Shown here: in pieces, positions 39,531 through 47,945 of the stretch
Layout of the letters: every line of letters begins with the position of its first letter
Numbering within the stretch: position 1 is the first letter of the stretch
Origin: UMGS2069 sp900557585
GTDB lineage: Bacteria > Bacillota > Clostridia > Christensenellales > UBA1242
Length of the DNA: 64,000 nucleotides
Assembly (NCBI GenBank): GCA_902476355.1
Contig: CABSCS010000007.1
Span: 1 to 64,000, forward strand
Reading direction: 5' to 3'
Notes under the pieces: generated by a model
Databases searched by the model: none
What the model was told of the DNA's origin: nothing
Seen by the model: the letters and a program-made list of their open reading frames with translations, nothing else
Made by a program: the position numbers and the translations under genes

Positions 39531-40556
39531 ATGGAAAAGAAAAAAGATATTTTGATTTTAGGAATTGAAAGTTCGTGCGACGAAACAAGCATTGCTGTTG
39601 TGAAAAACGGCAGAGAGGTTTTGTCAAACGTGATTTCAAGCCAAATTGACATTCACAAACTATATGGCGGGGTTGTTCCTGAAATTGCTTCACGAAATCA
39701 TGTCATCAACATTGACGGAGTTATGAAAGAAGCACTTGATGTCGCCGGTGTTACAATTGACGACATTGATGCAATTGCCGTGACCTATGGTGCGGGTCTT
39801 CTTGGCGCACTTATTGTTGGTGTGAACTTTGCAAAAGCGCTTGCCTATGCAACCAAAAAGCCACTTATTGCAGTGAACCATATCGAGGGGCACATTGCGG
39901 CAAACTATATTGAACACAAAAATCTTGAACCGCCATTTGCCTGCTTGATTGTAAGTGGCGGACACACTGCACTTTGCAAAATGGAAACCTATCTCAGCCG
40001 TTCACTTATTGGTACCACAACCGACGATGCAATTGGCGAGGCGTTTGACAAAGTTGCTCGTGAGTGTGGGCTTGAATATCCGGGTGGGCCAAATGTGCAA
40101 AAACTTGCCCTTTCGGGAAAAAAGAACATTACATTTATCAGTAAACCACATGAGAAACTTAAAGATTTCAACTTTTCATATAGCGGACTTAAAACCGCAG
40201 TTATAAACTATATCCACAATAAAAAACAACGTGGCGAAGAAGTGAACTATGCCGATGTTTGTTGCTCTTTCCAAGAAGAAGCAGTTTCACAAGTTGTGTT
40301 CAAAGCGGTTGAGGCTTGCAAGAAATATAACCTTAAAACCCTTGTGCTTGCTGGGGGAGTAAGTGCAAACGCTCGTCTTCGCGAAATGGCAACCGAAGAA
40401 GGGAAGAAAGCGGGCATCACTGTTTTATATCCACCTCTCAAACTTTGCACAGATAATGCAGCAATGGTTGCCTCTGCTGGATATTATTCTTTCATCGAGG
40501 GCAAAAACCTTGCAGACCCACTTACTCTTGCGCCATCATCGGTTGTGAAACTATAA
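39531..40556 (+). CDS. tsaD: tRNA N6-adenosine threonylcarbamoyltransferase
   Basis: The Kae1/TsaD subunit transfers threonylcarbamoyl to A37 of ANN-decoding tRNAs. The 341 residues include GIESSCDETSIAVV (ATP-binding), SQIDIHKLYGGVVPEIASRNH, the metal-binding HIEGHIAAN, ISGGHT-like VSGGHTALCKM, and DDAIGEAFDKVAR plus LAGGVSANARLR. Start ATG 39531 with AAGGAAAG. It is co-transcribed with prfB. tsaB and tsaE are not in this window. Confidence 0.95.
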   Translation: MEKKKDILILGIESSCDETSIAVVKNGREVLSNVISSQIDIHKLYGGVVPEIASRNHVINIDGVMKEALDVAGVTIDDIDAIAVTYGAGLLGALIVGVNFAKALAYATKKPLIAVNHIEGHIAANYIEHKNLEPPFACLIVSGGHTALCKMETYLSRSLIGTTTDDAIGEAFDKVARECGLEYPGGPNVQKLALSGKKNITFISKPHEKLKDFNFSYSGLKTAVINYIHNKKQRGEEVNYADVCCSFQEEAVSQVVFKAVEACKKYNLKTLVLAGGVSANARLREMATEEGKKAGITVLYPPLKLCTDNAAMVASAGYYSFIEGKNLADPLTLAPSSVVKL

Positions 40557-40608
40557 TTTATATATAATACAAGAGAAAAAAAATAACAAAAAAATAACAA
40601 AATCGTGC

Positions 40609-40640
40609 TTGACAACAACGCACCCGTGTGTTATTATAAT
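40609..40640 (+). promoter_or_regulatory. promoter of rpmG-secE-nusG with CGCACCCGTGTGT element
   Basis: TTGACA (40609-40614) and TATTAT/TATAAT (40632-40640). The spacer holds CGCACCCGTGTGT (40619-40631), which recurs in the promoter of the rpsJ operon at 43209-43221. Confidence 0.75.
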
Positions 40641-40681
40641 AAAGCACTATCCTTCGGGGGTGTTTTTTTAGGAGTAAAATT

Positions 40682-40831
40682 ATGAGAACCAAGATTACAC
40701 TTGAATGCACAGAATGCAAACAAAAGAACTATGATAACTATAAAAACAAAAAGAATGATCCAGACCGAATCACTTTGAATAAGTATTGCAGATTTTGCAA
40801 AAAGCACACCGCTCACAAAGAAGCAAAATAA
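40682..40831 (+). CDS. rpmG: 50S ribosomal protein L33
   Basis: A 49-residue protein of the large subunit, starting MRTKITLECTECK. Cys9, Cys12, Cys36 and Cys39 form the zinc ribbon of the C+ form. AGGAG lies eight bases before the ATG. It heads the rpmG-secE-nusG unit, as in most Firmicutes. Confidence 0.95.
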   Translation: MRTKITLECTECKQKNYDNYKNKKNDPDRITLNKYCRFCKKHTAHKEAK

Positions 40832-40850
40832 TTTATAAGGGAGATACACT

Positions 40851-41141
40851 ATGGCAAAAGTAGAAAAAACTCTTGCAAGCAATACTACCGAAGTTAAAGA
40901 AGTAAAGAAAGACAAACAAGCAAAAGCAAAAAACAAAAAGGTGAAGAATGCAAACGCTCAACCAAAACGCTCTCGTGTTAAAGAGACAATGGGTGAACTT
41001 AAAAAAGTTTCTTGGCCTACTTTTGGCAAGACAATGAAACAAACAGGAATGGTTATTTCTGTTGTTTTGATTTTCACACTTGTTGTTCTTGGAATTGACA
41101 GCCTTCTTGGTTGGCTTCTCAAACTCATCACCAACATTTAA
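40851..41141 (+). CDS. secE: preprotein translocase subunit SecE
   Basis: A 96-residue single-helix translocase subunit. Residues 1-45 are a Lys-rich extension; the conserved GELKKVSWPTFGKT precedes the one membrane helix (about 68-92). It joins SecY, encoded at 53045, in the SecYEG channel. AAGGGAG precedes the ATG. nusG follows 25 bp later. Confidence 0.95.
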   Translation: MAKVEKTLASNTTEVKEVKKDKQAKAKNKKVKNANAQPKRSRVKETMGELKKVSWPTFGKTMKQTGMVISVVLIFTLVVLGIDSLLGWLLKLITNI

Positions 41142-41166
41142 TTTTTAAAAAGGAAAGAAGTGAAAA

Positions 41167-41703
41167 ATGAGTTATAATGAAATTTTAAAAGAAGAGCCAA
41201 AGTGGTATGTGCTTCACACATTCTCTGGCTATGAAAACATGGTTCAAGAAAACCTTTACAAAACAATTGAAAACAACAACCTTCAAGACTTTATTGTTGA
41301 AGTTCGCATTCCAATGGAAGATGCCATTGAAGAAAAGAACGGAAAAAAGAAAGTTGTTCAAAGAAAAATGTTTCCTTGCTATGTTCTTTTGAAAATGAGA
41401 TACACCGACGACCTTTGGCACACAATTGTAAACACTCGTGGTGTTACAGGTTTTGTTGGCCCTGCGGGAAGACCTCTTCCACTCACCGATGAAGAAGTAA
41501 GAAAAATGCGTCTTGAAAAAGTTGCAATTGATCTTAAAGTTGATGTTGGAAACAAAGTTAAAGTTGTTTCTGGCCCACTTGAAGGTTTTGTTGGCGATGT
41601 TCTTTCAGTTGACCAAGCAGAACAAAAATGCAAAGTTTCAGTTGAAATGTTTGGAAGACAAACACCAGTTGATCTTGACTTTGCACAAATCGAAATCATT
41701 TAA
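41167..41703 (+). CDS. nusG: transcription termination/antitermination protein NusG
   Basis: A 178-residue NusG with an N-terminal NGN domain (WYVLHTFSGYENMVQENL) and a C-terminal KOW domain (VGNKVKVVSGPLEGFVGDV). It links RNA polymerase to the ribosome or Rho and modulates pausing. GAAAGAAG precedes the ATG. No terminator separates it from rplK. Confidence 0.95.
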   Translation: MSYNEILKEEPKWYVLHTFSGYENMVQENLYKTIENNNLQDFIVEVRIPMEDAIEEKNGKKKVVQRKMFPCYVLLKMRYTDDLWHTIVNTRGVTGFVGPAGRPLPLTDEEVRKMRLEKVAIDLKVDVGNKVKVVSGPLEGFVGDVLSVDQAEQKCKVSVEMFGRQTPVDLDFAQIEII

Positions 41704-41779
41704 TCTCGGACTCATATCCATATATAACGCATGTGCATGTGCACGCGCGAGCCAAAACAGTTGGCAAAACATTTGGTTA

Positions 41780-41860
41780 TTCGCATTTGAGCCTAGGGGT
41801 GAAAATGCTGATAATAATGTGGGAGAGATGAGAATTCTCACACTACACCACAGAAAACAC
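41780..41860 (+). promoter_or_regulatory. candidate L1-binding leader of rplKA
   Basis: Within the 185-base nusG-rplK gap, TGTGG (41818-41822) pairs with CCACA (41848-41852) around GGAGAGA and the palindrome TGAGAATTCTCA (41829-41840). Firmicute L11-operon leaders carry a GTGGGAG...ACCACA hairpin that L1 binds; this matches in outline. Autoregulation is inferred. Confidence 0.5.
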
Positions 41861-41888
41861 TATATATATTGAAAAAAGGAGAAAAATT

Positions 41889-42320
41889 ATGGCACCAGTA
41901 AAGAAAATTACAGCCGTTGTTAAACTTCAACTCAATGCCGGAAAAGCAACCGCAGGTCCTCCTGTTGGTTCATCACTTGGTCCTCACGGAATCAACATTC
42001 CTGCATTCGTTAAAGAGTTTAACGAAAAAACAGCATCACAAGAAGGATTCATTATCCCTGTTGAGATGACAATTTATCAAGACCGTTCATTCACTTTCGT
42101 TTTGAAAACCCCACCAGCTGCGGTTCTCATCAAGAAAGCAATCGGAATTGAATCAGGTTCAGGAAAACCAAACACAACAAAAGTCGGAAACATCACAAAA
42201 GAACAAGTTCGCAAAATTGCAGAAACAAAAATGAAAGACCTCAATGCGAACGATGTTGAAGCAGCAATGCGCATGATCGAAGGAACAGCACGCTCAATGG
42301 GCGTTGTTGTTGTAGACTAG
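41889..42320 (+). CDS. rplK: 50S ribosomal protein L11
   Basis: A 143-residue L11 that forms the GTPase-associated centre with 23S rRNA. VKLQLNAGKATAGPPVGSSLG and the C-terminal EGTARSMGVVVVD are typical. AAAGGAG precedes the ATG; rplA follows after 15 bp. Confidence 0.97.
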   Translation: MAPVKKITAVVKLQLNAGKATAGPPVGSSLGPHGINIPAFVKEFNEKTASQEGFIIPVEMTIYQDRSFTFVLKTPPAAVLIKKAIGIESGSGKPNTTKVGNITKEQVRKIAETKMKDLNANDVEAAMRMIEGTARSMGVVVVD

Positions 42321-42335
42321 TCAAGGAGGCTCGCT

Positions 42336-43016
42336 ATGAAACACGGAAAAAACTATAACGCATCAGCAGAAAAAATCGAGCACCTTAAACTTTATGATGT
42401 TAACGATGCTCTTAATCTTGCAGTAGAATCTGCAAAAGCAAAATTTGACGAATCAATCGAAATTCACATTAAACTTGGCGTTGACCCTAGAAACGCAGAT
42501 CAACAAGTTCGTGGATCAGTTGTTCTTCCAAACGGAACTGGTAAATCAAAGAAAGTTCTTGTAATTGCAAAAGGCGACAAGGCTGACATTGCAAAAGCAG
42601 AAGGCGCAGATTTCGTTGGCGCAGAAGAAATGATTGACAAAATCATGAAAGAAAACTGGCTTGGATTTGACGCATGTATCACAACCCCAGACATGATGGG
42701 ACTTGTTGGTCGTGTTGCGAGAGTTCTTGGACCTCGTGGTCTTATGCCAAACCCAAAAAGTGGAACTGTAACTCCTGACGTTGCAAAAGCAATCAAAGAT
42801 ATCAAGGCTGGTAAAGTTGAATATCGTCTTGACAAATTTGGTATCATCCACTGCATCATTGGTAAAAAGAGTTTCGGGGTTGAAAAACTTCGTGAAAACC
42901 TTGACACTTTGATGGACGCTATCATCAAAGCAAAACCACAAGCAGCAAAAGGACAATATATCAAATCTGTTTCTGTTGCAAGCACAATGGGACCTGGAAT
43001 CAAAGTTAAATTCTAA
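42336..43016 (+). CDS. rplA: 50S ribosomal protein L1
   Basis: A 226-residue L1 of the ribosomal stalk, translational repressor of its own operon in many bacteria. MGLVGRVARVLGPRGLMPNP and GTVTPDVAKAI are diagnostic. It ends with a terminator rather than leading to rplJ-rplL, which is unusual. Confidence 0.97.
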   Translation: MKHGKNYNASAEKIEHLKLYDVNDALNLAVESAKAKFDESIEIHIKLGVDPRNADQQVRGSVVLPNGTGKSKKVLVIAKGDKADIAKAEGADFVGAEEMIDKIMKENWLGFDACITTPDMMGLVGRVARVLGPRGLMPNPKSGTVTPDVAKAIKDIKAGKVEYRLDKFGIIHCIIGKKSFGVEKLRENLDTLMDAIIKAKPQAAKGQYIKSVSVASTMGPGIKVKF

Positions 43017-43020
43017 TTTT

Positions 43021-43050
43021 AAAAAGCATGAAATTTTTCATGCTTTTTTT
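43021..43050 (+). terminator. rho-independent terminator after rplA
   Basis: AAAAAGCATGAAA pairs with TTTCATGCTTTTT around TTT, then T. It separates rplKA from the rpsJ operon. Confidence 0.9.
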
Positions 43051-43202
43051 ATTACATAAATCACGATTTTGCCTTTCATATTTTTTCTTGTATATATCAA
43101 TATATATAACAAATCAAAATTCGTGTTAGTGAAAGAAAATATGGGATTTTTTTATTGCGCGAAAAAAATATTAAAATTTGTCAAAATATTTTCAAAAAAC
43201 TC

Positions 43203-43231
43203 TTGACACGCACCCGTGTGTATAGTACAAT
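43203..43231 (+). promoter_or_regulatory. promoter of the S10-spc-alpha operon
   Basis: TTGACA (43203-43208), 17 bp, TACAAT (43226-43231). CGCACCCGTGTGT (43209-43221) fills the spacer, as in the rpmG promoter. Confidence 0.85.
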
Positions 43232-43233
43232 AA

Positions 43234-43400
43234 ATAGGCTGTAATTTGGGAAGATGCGGAAGGTTACTCATGAGCCTTGATTGAGAGAACTTTCGTTGAC
43301 AAGTCAAAACACGATTTTGGCGACAGGCAGAAGTGGCAAGTGTTATCCAATGGCTTACAGTTTGGAGTCCACTTCACCGTGCTTGGTTATATATACTTGG
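43234..43400 (+). promoter_or_regulatory. structured 5' leader of the S10 operon
   Basis: About 170 bases separate the start site from rpsJ with no gene. CTGTAA (43239-43244) can pair with TTACAG (43355-43360) and GAAGTGG (43330-43336) with CCACTTC (43369-43375), so the leader can fold into a closed multi-branched structure, GC-richer than the flanks. A ribosomal-protein-responsive leader is likely by analogy with other S10 operons, but this is not a match I can name. Confidence 0.55.
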
Positions 43401-43410
43401 AGGTTAAAAC

Positions 43411-43719
43411 ATGGCAACACAAAAAATCAGAATTAAGTTAAAAGCTTATGACCACAACCTTGTTGATGAATCTGCTGCAAGAATTGTGGAAACTGCTAAA
43501 AAAGCAGGTGCAAAGGTTTCAGGACCTATTCCTATGCCAACTGAAAAAGAAGTTGTAACAATTCTTCGTTCAGTGCACAAACATAAAGATTCAAGAGAAC
43601 AATTCGAAATGAGAACACATAAAAGGGTTATTGATATTTTCAATCCATCATCAAAGACCGTTGATTCACTTATGAAAATCGATCTTCCAGCTGGCGTTGA
43701 TATCAATATCAAATTATAA
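43411..43719 (+). CDS. rpsJ: 30S ribosomal protein S10
   Basis: A 102-residue S10 (also NusE, antitermination factor that binds NusB). KIRIKLKAYDHNLVDESAA and PLPTEK-like PMPTEKEVVTIL are typical. First gene of the long operon; TTGGAGG precedes the ATG. Confidence 0.97.
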   Translation: MATQKIRIKLKAYDHNLVDESAARIVETAKKAGAKVSGPIPMPTEKEVVTILRSVHKHKDSREQFEMRTHKRVIDIFNPSSKTVDSLMKIDLPAGVDINIKL

Positions 43720-43739
43720 GGTCGGAGGAAGTGAAAATT

Positions 43740-44369
43740 ATGAATAAAGCGATATTGGGCAAAAAAATTGGCATGTCACAAATTTTTACAGATGCCGGTC
43801 AAGTTATTCCAGTAACTGTTGTTGAAGCTGGCCCTTGCCAAGTTTCACAAATCAAAACAAACGAAAAAGACGGATACAATGCAGTTCAACTTGCTTTTGT
43901 TGATAAGAAACAAAATCAAGTTACAAAACCAGAAGCAGGACACTTCAAAAAAGCAAACATTGCTCCAAAGAAATATTTGAAAGAATTCAAAATTTCAGCA
44001 GAAGGTCTCAATCTTGGAAGTGAACTTAAATGCGATGTATTCACAGTTGGCGACAAAGTTGACGTTTCAGGTTTTACTCGCGGTCACGGTTTCTCTGGCG
44101 TTATCAAAAGATGGAACGCTCATGGACTTGATGCAAGCCATGGTATTGGACCTGTTCACCGTTCACCTGGTTCACTTGCTGCTAACTCAGACCCATCAAG
44201 AGTTTTCAAAAACAGAAAACTTCCTGGTCAATACGGTAACGAAAAAGTTACAATTCAAAATCTCGAAATTGCAAAAGTTGATGTTGACAGAAATCTTCTT
44301 TTCATCAAAGGAGCAATCCCTGGTGCAAAAGGTGCTGTTGTAACAATCTGCTCAGCAGTTAAGGCATAA
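43740..44369 (+). CDS. rplC: 50S ribosomal protein L3
   Basis: A 209-residue L3 near the peptidyl transferase centre. NKAILGKKIGMSQIF and GFSGVIKRW...SHGIGPVHRSPGS are conserved. The upstream GTG at 43731 lies two bases from CGGAGGAA, too close, so ATG 43740 is taken. Confidence 0.96.
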   Translation: MNKAILGKKIGMSQIFTDAGQVIPVTVVEAGPCQVSQIKTNEKDGYNAVQLAFVDKKQNQVTKPEAGHFKKANIAPKKYLKEFKISAEGLNLGSELKCDVFTVGDKVDVSGFTRGHGFSGVIKRWNAHGLDASHGIGPVHRSPGSLAANSDPSRVFKNRKLPGQYGNEKVTIQNLEIAKVDVDRNLLFIKGAIPGAKGAVVTICSAVKA

Positions 44370-44386
44370 GGCAGGAGGAAAATATT

Positions 44387-45007
44387 ATGCAGACTAAACT
44401 TTATAACATTAACGGCGAAGAAGTTGGCAAACTTAGTCTTAGCGATCAAGTTTTCAAAGCGCCTTATAATGAAGCTCTCATTCACCAAATCATTGTTGCA
44501 TATCTTGCAAATCAAAGACAAGGCACAAAGAGCACTCTCACCAGAAGCGAAGTTCGCGGTGGTGGAAGAAAACCTTGGAAACAAAAAGGAACCGGAAATG
44601 CTCGTCAAGGATCAATCCGTGCTCCACAATGGATCAAGGGTGGAGTTGTATTTGCTCCAAAACCAAGAGATTTCTCAAAGAAAGTTAACAAGCAAATGAA
44701 ACGCGCTGCATTTGTTTCAGCAATTTCAACTTGCCTTGCAGAAAAATGTCTTGTTGTTGTTGACGCTCTCGAATTCGCAGAGCCAAAAACAAAAGAAATG
44801 GTTTCTGTTTTGAACAATCTCAAACTTGACAAAAGAGTTACAATCGTTACTAACGGTGTAAACCAAAACGTTGTTTTGTCAGCGGCTAACCTTCCTCTTG
44901 TGAATGTTACAACTGCTGATCAACTTAACACCTATGACATTGTAGTTTCAGACAAACTCCTTGTAACAAAGGATGCTATCAAAGCAATTGAGGAGGCTTG
45001 CAAATAA
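44387..45007 (+). CDS. rplD: 50S ribosomal protein L4
   Basis: A 206-residue L4 with the exit-tunnel loop GGGRKPWKQKGTGNARQGS. In other bacteria L4 represses the S10 operon through the leader. Its stop codon overlaps the rplW ATG (TAATG). Confidence 0.97.
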   Translation: MQTKLYNINGEEVGKLSLSDQVFKAPYNEALIHQIIVAYLANQRQGTKSTLTRSEVRGGGRKPWKQKGTGNARQGSIRAPQWIKGGVVFAPKPRDFSKKVNKQMKRAAFVSAISTCLAEKCLVVVDALEFAEPKTKEMVSVLNNLKLDKRVTIVTNGVNQNVVLSAANLPLVNVTTADQLNTYDIVVSDKLLVTKDAIKAIEEACK

Positions 45008-45297
45008 TGACTAATCATGACATTATCAGAAGACCTATCCTTTCTGAAAAGAGTTATGGCGACATTGCAAACAAGAAATATACTTTCGAAGTTGCAAAAG
45101 AGGCAAACAAAACTCAAATCAAGAAAGCAGTTGAGGAAATCTTCAAAGTTAAAGTAGAAAGCGTAAACATTTCAAATGTATACGGAAAAATTAAAAGACA
45201 AGGAAAGCACGAAGGACTTACTGGTTCATATAAAAAGGCTATCGTTCAACTTACAGCAGATAGCAAAACCATTGAATTCTTTGATAGTTTATCATAA
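45007..45297 (+). CDS. rplW: 50S ribosomal protein L23
   Basis: A 96-residue L23 at the tunnel exit, docking site for trigger factor and SRP. IIRRPILSEKS and VNISNVYGKIKRQGK are typical. The ATG overlaps the rplD stop by one base and uses GGAGG inside rplD. Confidence 0.95.
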   Translation: MTNHDIIRRPILSEKSYGDIANKKYTFEVAKEANKTQIKKAVEEIFKVKVESVNISNVYGKIKRQGKHEGLTGSYKKAIVQLTADSKTIEFFDSLS

Positions 45298-45315
45298 TAG
45301 AGGGGAGATATAATT

Positions 45316-46143
45316 ATGGCATTAAAAAGATTTAAGCCGATAACCGCTGGTACAAGAGGAAAAACTTCTCCATCTTTCGAAGAAATTACAACCTCTACTC
45401 CTGAAAAATCTCTTCTTGCTACAAAGAAGAAATCAGGTGGAAGAAACCATGCTGGAAGAATCACAGTTCGTCACATTGGTGGCGGAAACCGTCAAAAATA
45501 CAGAGTTATCGATTTTAAAAGAGATAAAGACAATGTTCCTGCAAAAGTTGCTTCAATTGAATATGATCCAAACAGATCAGCATATATTGCACTTTTGAAC
45601 TATGCAGACGGTGAAAAAAGATACATCCTTGCTCCTGTTGGCCTTAATGTTGGCGACACAGTAATGAGCGGAGCAAACGCAGAAATTAAAGTTGGAAACA
45701 CACTTGCACTTGACAACATTCCTGTTGGTTCAGTTGTTCACAACATTGAATTCCATCCAGGTCGTGGTGGTCAAATTGCAAGAAGTGCTGGAATCTCTGC
45801 ACAATACATGGCAAAAGAAGGCAGATATGCAACACTTCGTATGCCATCTGGCGAAATGAGAAAAGTTCTTGTAACTTGCCGTGCAACAATCGGACAAGTT
45901 GGAAACGTTGAACACGAAATTGTTTCTCTTGGTAAAGCCGGAAGAAAACGTCATATGGGCGTTAGACCAACAGTTCGTGGTTCTGTTATGAACCCAGTTG
46001 ACCACCCACATGGTGGTGGTGAAGGTAAATCACCAGTTGGACATGCTGGTCCTATGACTCCTTGGGGTAAACCTGCAATGGGTTATAAGACTCGTAAAAA
46101 GAAAAATAATACTGATAAGTTTATTGTTAAACGCATCAATTAG
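45316..46143 (+). CDS. rplB: 50S ribosomal protein L2
   Basis: A 275-residue L2 needed for subunit joining and peptidyl transfer. KSGGRNHAGRITVRHIGGG, GRGGQIARSAG and the C-terminal NPVDHPHGGGEGKSPVG (with the conserved His) are present. Confidence 0.97.
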   Translation: MALKRFKPITAGTRGKTSPSFEEITTSTPEKSLLATKKKSGGRNHAGRITVRHIGGGNRQKYRVIDFKRDKDNVPAKVASIEYDPNRSAYIALLNYADGEKRYILAPVGLNVGDTVMSGANAEIKVGNTLALDNIPVGSVVHNIEFHPGRGGQIARSAGISAQYMAKEGRYATLRMPSGEMRKVLVTCRATIGQVGNVEHEIVSLGKAGRKRHMGVRPTVRGSVMNPVDHPHGGGEGKSPVGHAGPMTPWGKPAMGYKTRKKKNNTDKFIVKRIN

Positions 46144-46154
46144 GAGAGGAAATT

Positions 46155-46448
46155 ATGAGTAGAAGTGTTAAAAAAGGTCCTTTCGTTGCAGAATCTCTTG
46201 TAAAAAAGATTGACGCAATGAACGAATCGCAAGAAAAACATGTTGTAAAAACATGGTCTCGTTCATCAACTATCATTCCTTCAATGGTTGGACATACCGT
46301 TGGCGTTTATGATGGAAGAAAACATGTTCCAGTTTATATTTCCTCTGAAATGGTTGGATATAAACTTGGAGAATTTGCTCCAACAAGAACTTTTAAAGGT
46401 CATAAAGGAGCAAAAACAACAACAACTGCACCAGGAGGAAAGAAATAA
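46155..46448 (+). CDS. rpsS: 30S ribosomal protein S19
   Basis: A 97-residue S19 of the small-subunit head. SRSVKKGPFVAESLVKKI and GHKLGEF-type segment YKLGEFAPTRTFKGH are typical. It overlaps rplV by one base. Confidence 0.97.
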   Translation: MSRSVKKGPFVAESLVKKIDAMNESQEKHVVKTWSRSSTIIPSMVGHTVGVYDGRKHVPVYISSEMVGYKLGEFAPTRTFKGHKGAKTTTTAPGGKK

Positions 46449-46837
46449 TGGCAACAAGAATGCGTGAAAAAGCAATTGCAAGAAAAGAAAACGCAGACAA
46501 ACGCGCTAAGGCAGTTGCAAAATATATCAGAATTTCTCCTTCAAAAGTAAGAATCGTGCTCGATGTTATTCGTGGCAAAAAATATGAAGAGGCTGTTGCA
46601 ATCCTTAAAAACATGCCAAATTCAGGTGCTGAATATGTTGTAAAAGTTCTTGAAAGTGCAGGCGCTAACGCTGAAAACAATCTTGGACTTAACAAAGCAG
46701 ATCTTGTTGTTGCTGAAACCTATGTTGACGGTGGTGCAACACTTAAAAGATTTCAACCTGTAAGCAAGGGAAGAGCACACTCAATCAAGAAACGCACAAG
46801 CAATATCACAGTTATTCTTGATGTTGCAAAGGCTTAG
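46448..46837 (+). CDS. rplV: 50S ribosomal protein L22
   Basis: A 129-residue L22 with the tunnel hairpin GGATLKRFQPVSKGRAHSI. The N-terminal ~20 residues are a basic extension. Overlaps the rpsS stop (TAATG). Confidence 0.96.
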   Translation: MATRMREKAIARKENADKRAKAVAKYIRISPSKVRIVLDVIRGKKYEEAVAILKNMPNSGAEYVVKVLESAGANAENNLGLNKADLVVAETYVDGGATLKRFQPVSKGRAHSIKKRTSNITVILDVAKA

Positions 46838-46846
46838 GAGGACACT

Positions 46847-47515
46847 ATGGGACAAAAAGTTAATCCTGTTGGAATGAGAGTTGGTATCAATAAGGATTGG
46901 GAAAGCAAATGGTTTGCAAACAAAAAAGATTTTGCTGCTAACATCCTTGAAGATAACAAAATTCGTAAAGAAATTGAAAATAACTATAAAAACTGTGGAA
47001 TTTCAAAAGTTGTAATTGAAAGAAACGCACAAAGCGTTACAGTAACTTTGAACACCGCAAGACCTGGAATGGTAATCGGTCAAAAAGGTGCTGGGGTTGA
47101 AGCAATGAAAGCAAGACTTCAAAAACTTACTGGCAAAAACATCAATATCAACGTTGTTGAAATCAAAAACCCAGACCTTGACGCACAACTTGTTGCAGAA
47201 AGCATTGCATCTCAACTTGACCAAAGAGTTGGATTCCGTCGTGCTATGAAACAAGCATTGGCAAGATGCCAAAAAGCAGGCGTTAAAGGTATCAAAATCA
47301 TGCTTGGTGGTCGTCTTGATGGTGCTGAAATCGCAAGAAGCGAGTTCTATCAAGATGGTTCTCTTCCACTTCAAACACTCCGTGCAGACATTGACTATGG
47401 TTTTGCAGAGGCTCACGTTTCTGGAAAACTTGGCGTTAAAGTTTGGATCTATAAGGGTGAAATTTTGAACAAGAAGAACCACGCTAGAGGAGGAAACAAT
47501 CATGTTGATGCCTAA
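46847..47515 (+). CDS. rpsC: 30S ribosomal protein S3
   Basis: A 222-residue S3 at the mRNA entry, with the KH motif PGMVIGQKGAGVEAMK. GQKVNPVGMRVGINKDWESKW is the usual start. Its last 14 bases overlap rplP. Confidence 0.97.
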   Translation: MGQKVNPVGMRVGINKDWESKWFANKKDFAANILEDNKIRKEIENNYKNCGISKVVIERNAQSVTVTLNTARPGMVIGQKGAGVEAMKARLQKLTGKNININVVEIKNPDLDAQLVAESIASQLDQRVGFRRAMKQALARCQKAGVKGIKIMLGGRLDGAEIARSEFYQDGSLPLQTLRADIDYGFAEAHVSGKLGVKVWIYKGEILNKKNHARGGNNHVDA

Positions 47516-47945
47516 AAGAGTTAAAAGAAGAAGAGTTCAACGCGGAAGAATGACCGGAAAGGCAACCCGCGGAAACCAAATCTGTCATGGTGAATATGGC
47601 ATTGTTGCAATGGAACCATGTTGGATTACATCAAACCAAATCGAAGCCGCTCGTATTGCTATGACTCGTTATACAAAACGTGGTGGTCAAGTTTGGATCA
47701 ACATTTTCCCTCACAAACCAGTTACAAAAAAACCTGCTGAAACTCGTATGGGTTCTGGTAAAGGTTCACCTGAATTTTGGGTTGCCGTTGTTAAACCAGG
47801 CAGAGTAATGTTTGAAATTGGCGGAGTTAAAGAGGAAATATGCATCGAGGCTTTGAAACGTGCTACATACAAATTGCCTTGCAAAGTTAAAATTGTTAAA
47901 AAAGCAGATTTAGAGGCTGCTGAAAATCAAGGGGAGGATAAATAA
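47502..47945 (+). CDS. rplP: 50S ribosomal protein L16
   Basis: A 147-residue L16 near the A-site tRNA. MLMPKRVKRRRVQRGRMTGK start and RMGSGKGSPEFWVAVVKPGR are diagnostic. Overlaps rpsC by 14 and rpmC by one base. Confidence 0.97.
   Translation: MLMPKRVKRRRVQRGRMTGKATRGNQICHGEYGIVAMEPCWITSNQIEAARIAMTRYTKRGGQVWINIFPHKPVTKKPAETRMGSGKGSPEFWVAVVKPGRVMFEIGGVKEEICIEALKRATYKLPCKVKIVKKADLEAAENQGEDK

Noticed and set aside
43051..43202. Possible rplJ or rplL remnant between rplA and rpsJ
   Set aside because: No frame with similarity to L10 or L7/L12 was seen; the stretch is AT-rich noncoding DNA before the promoter.
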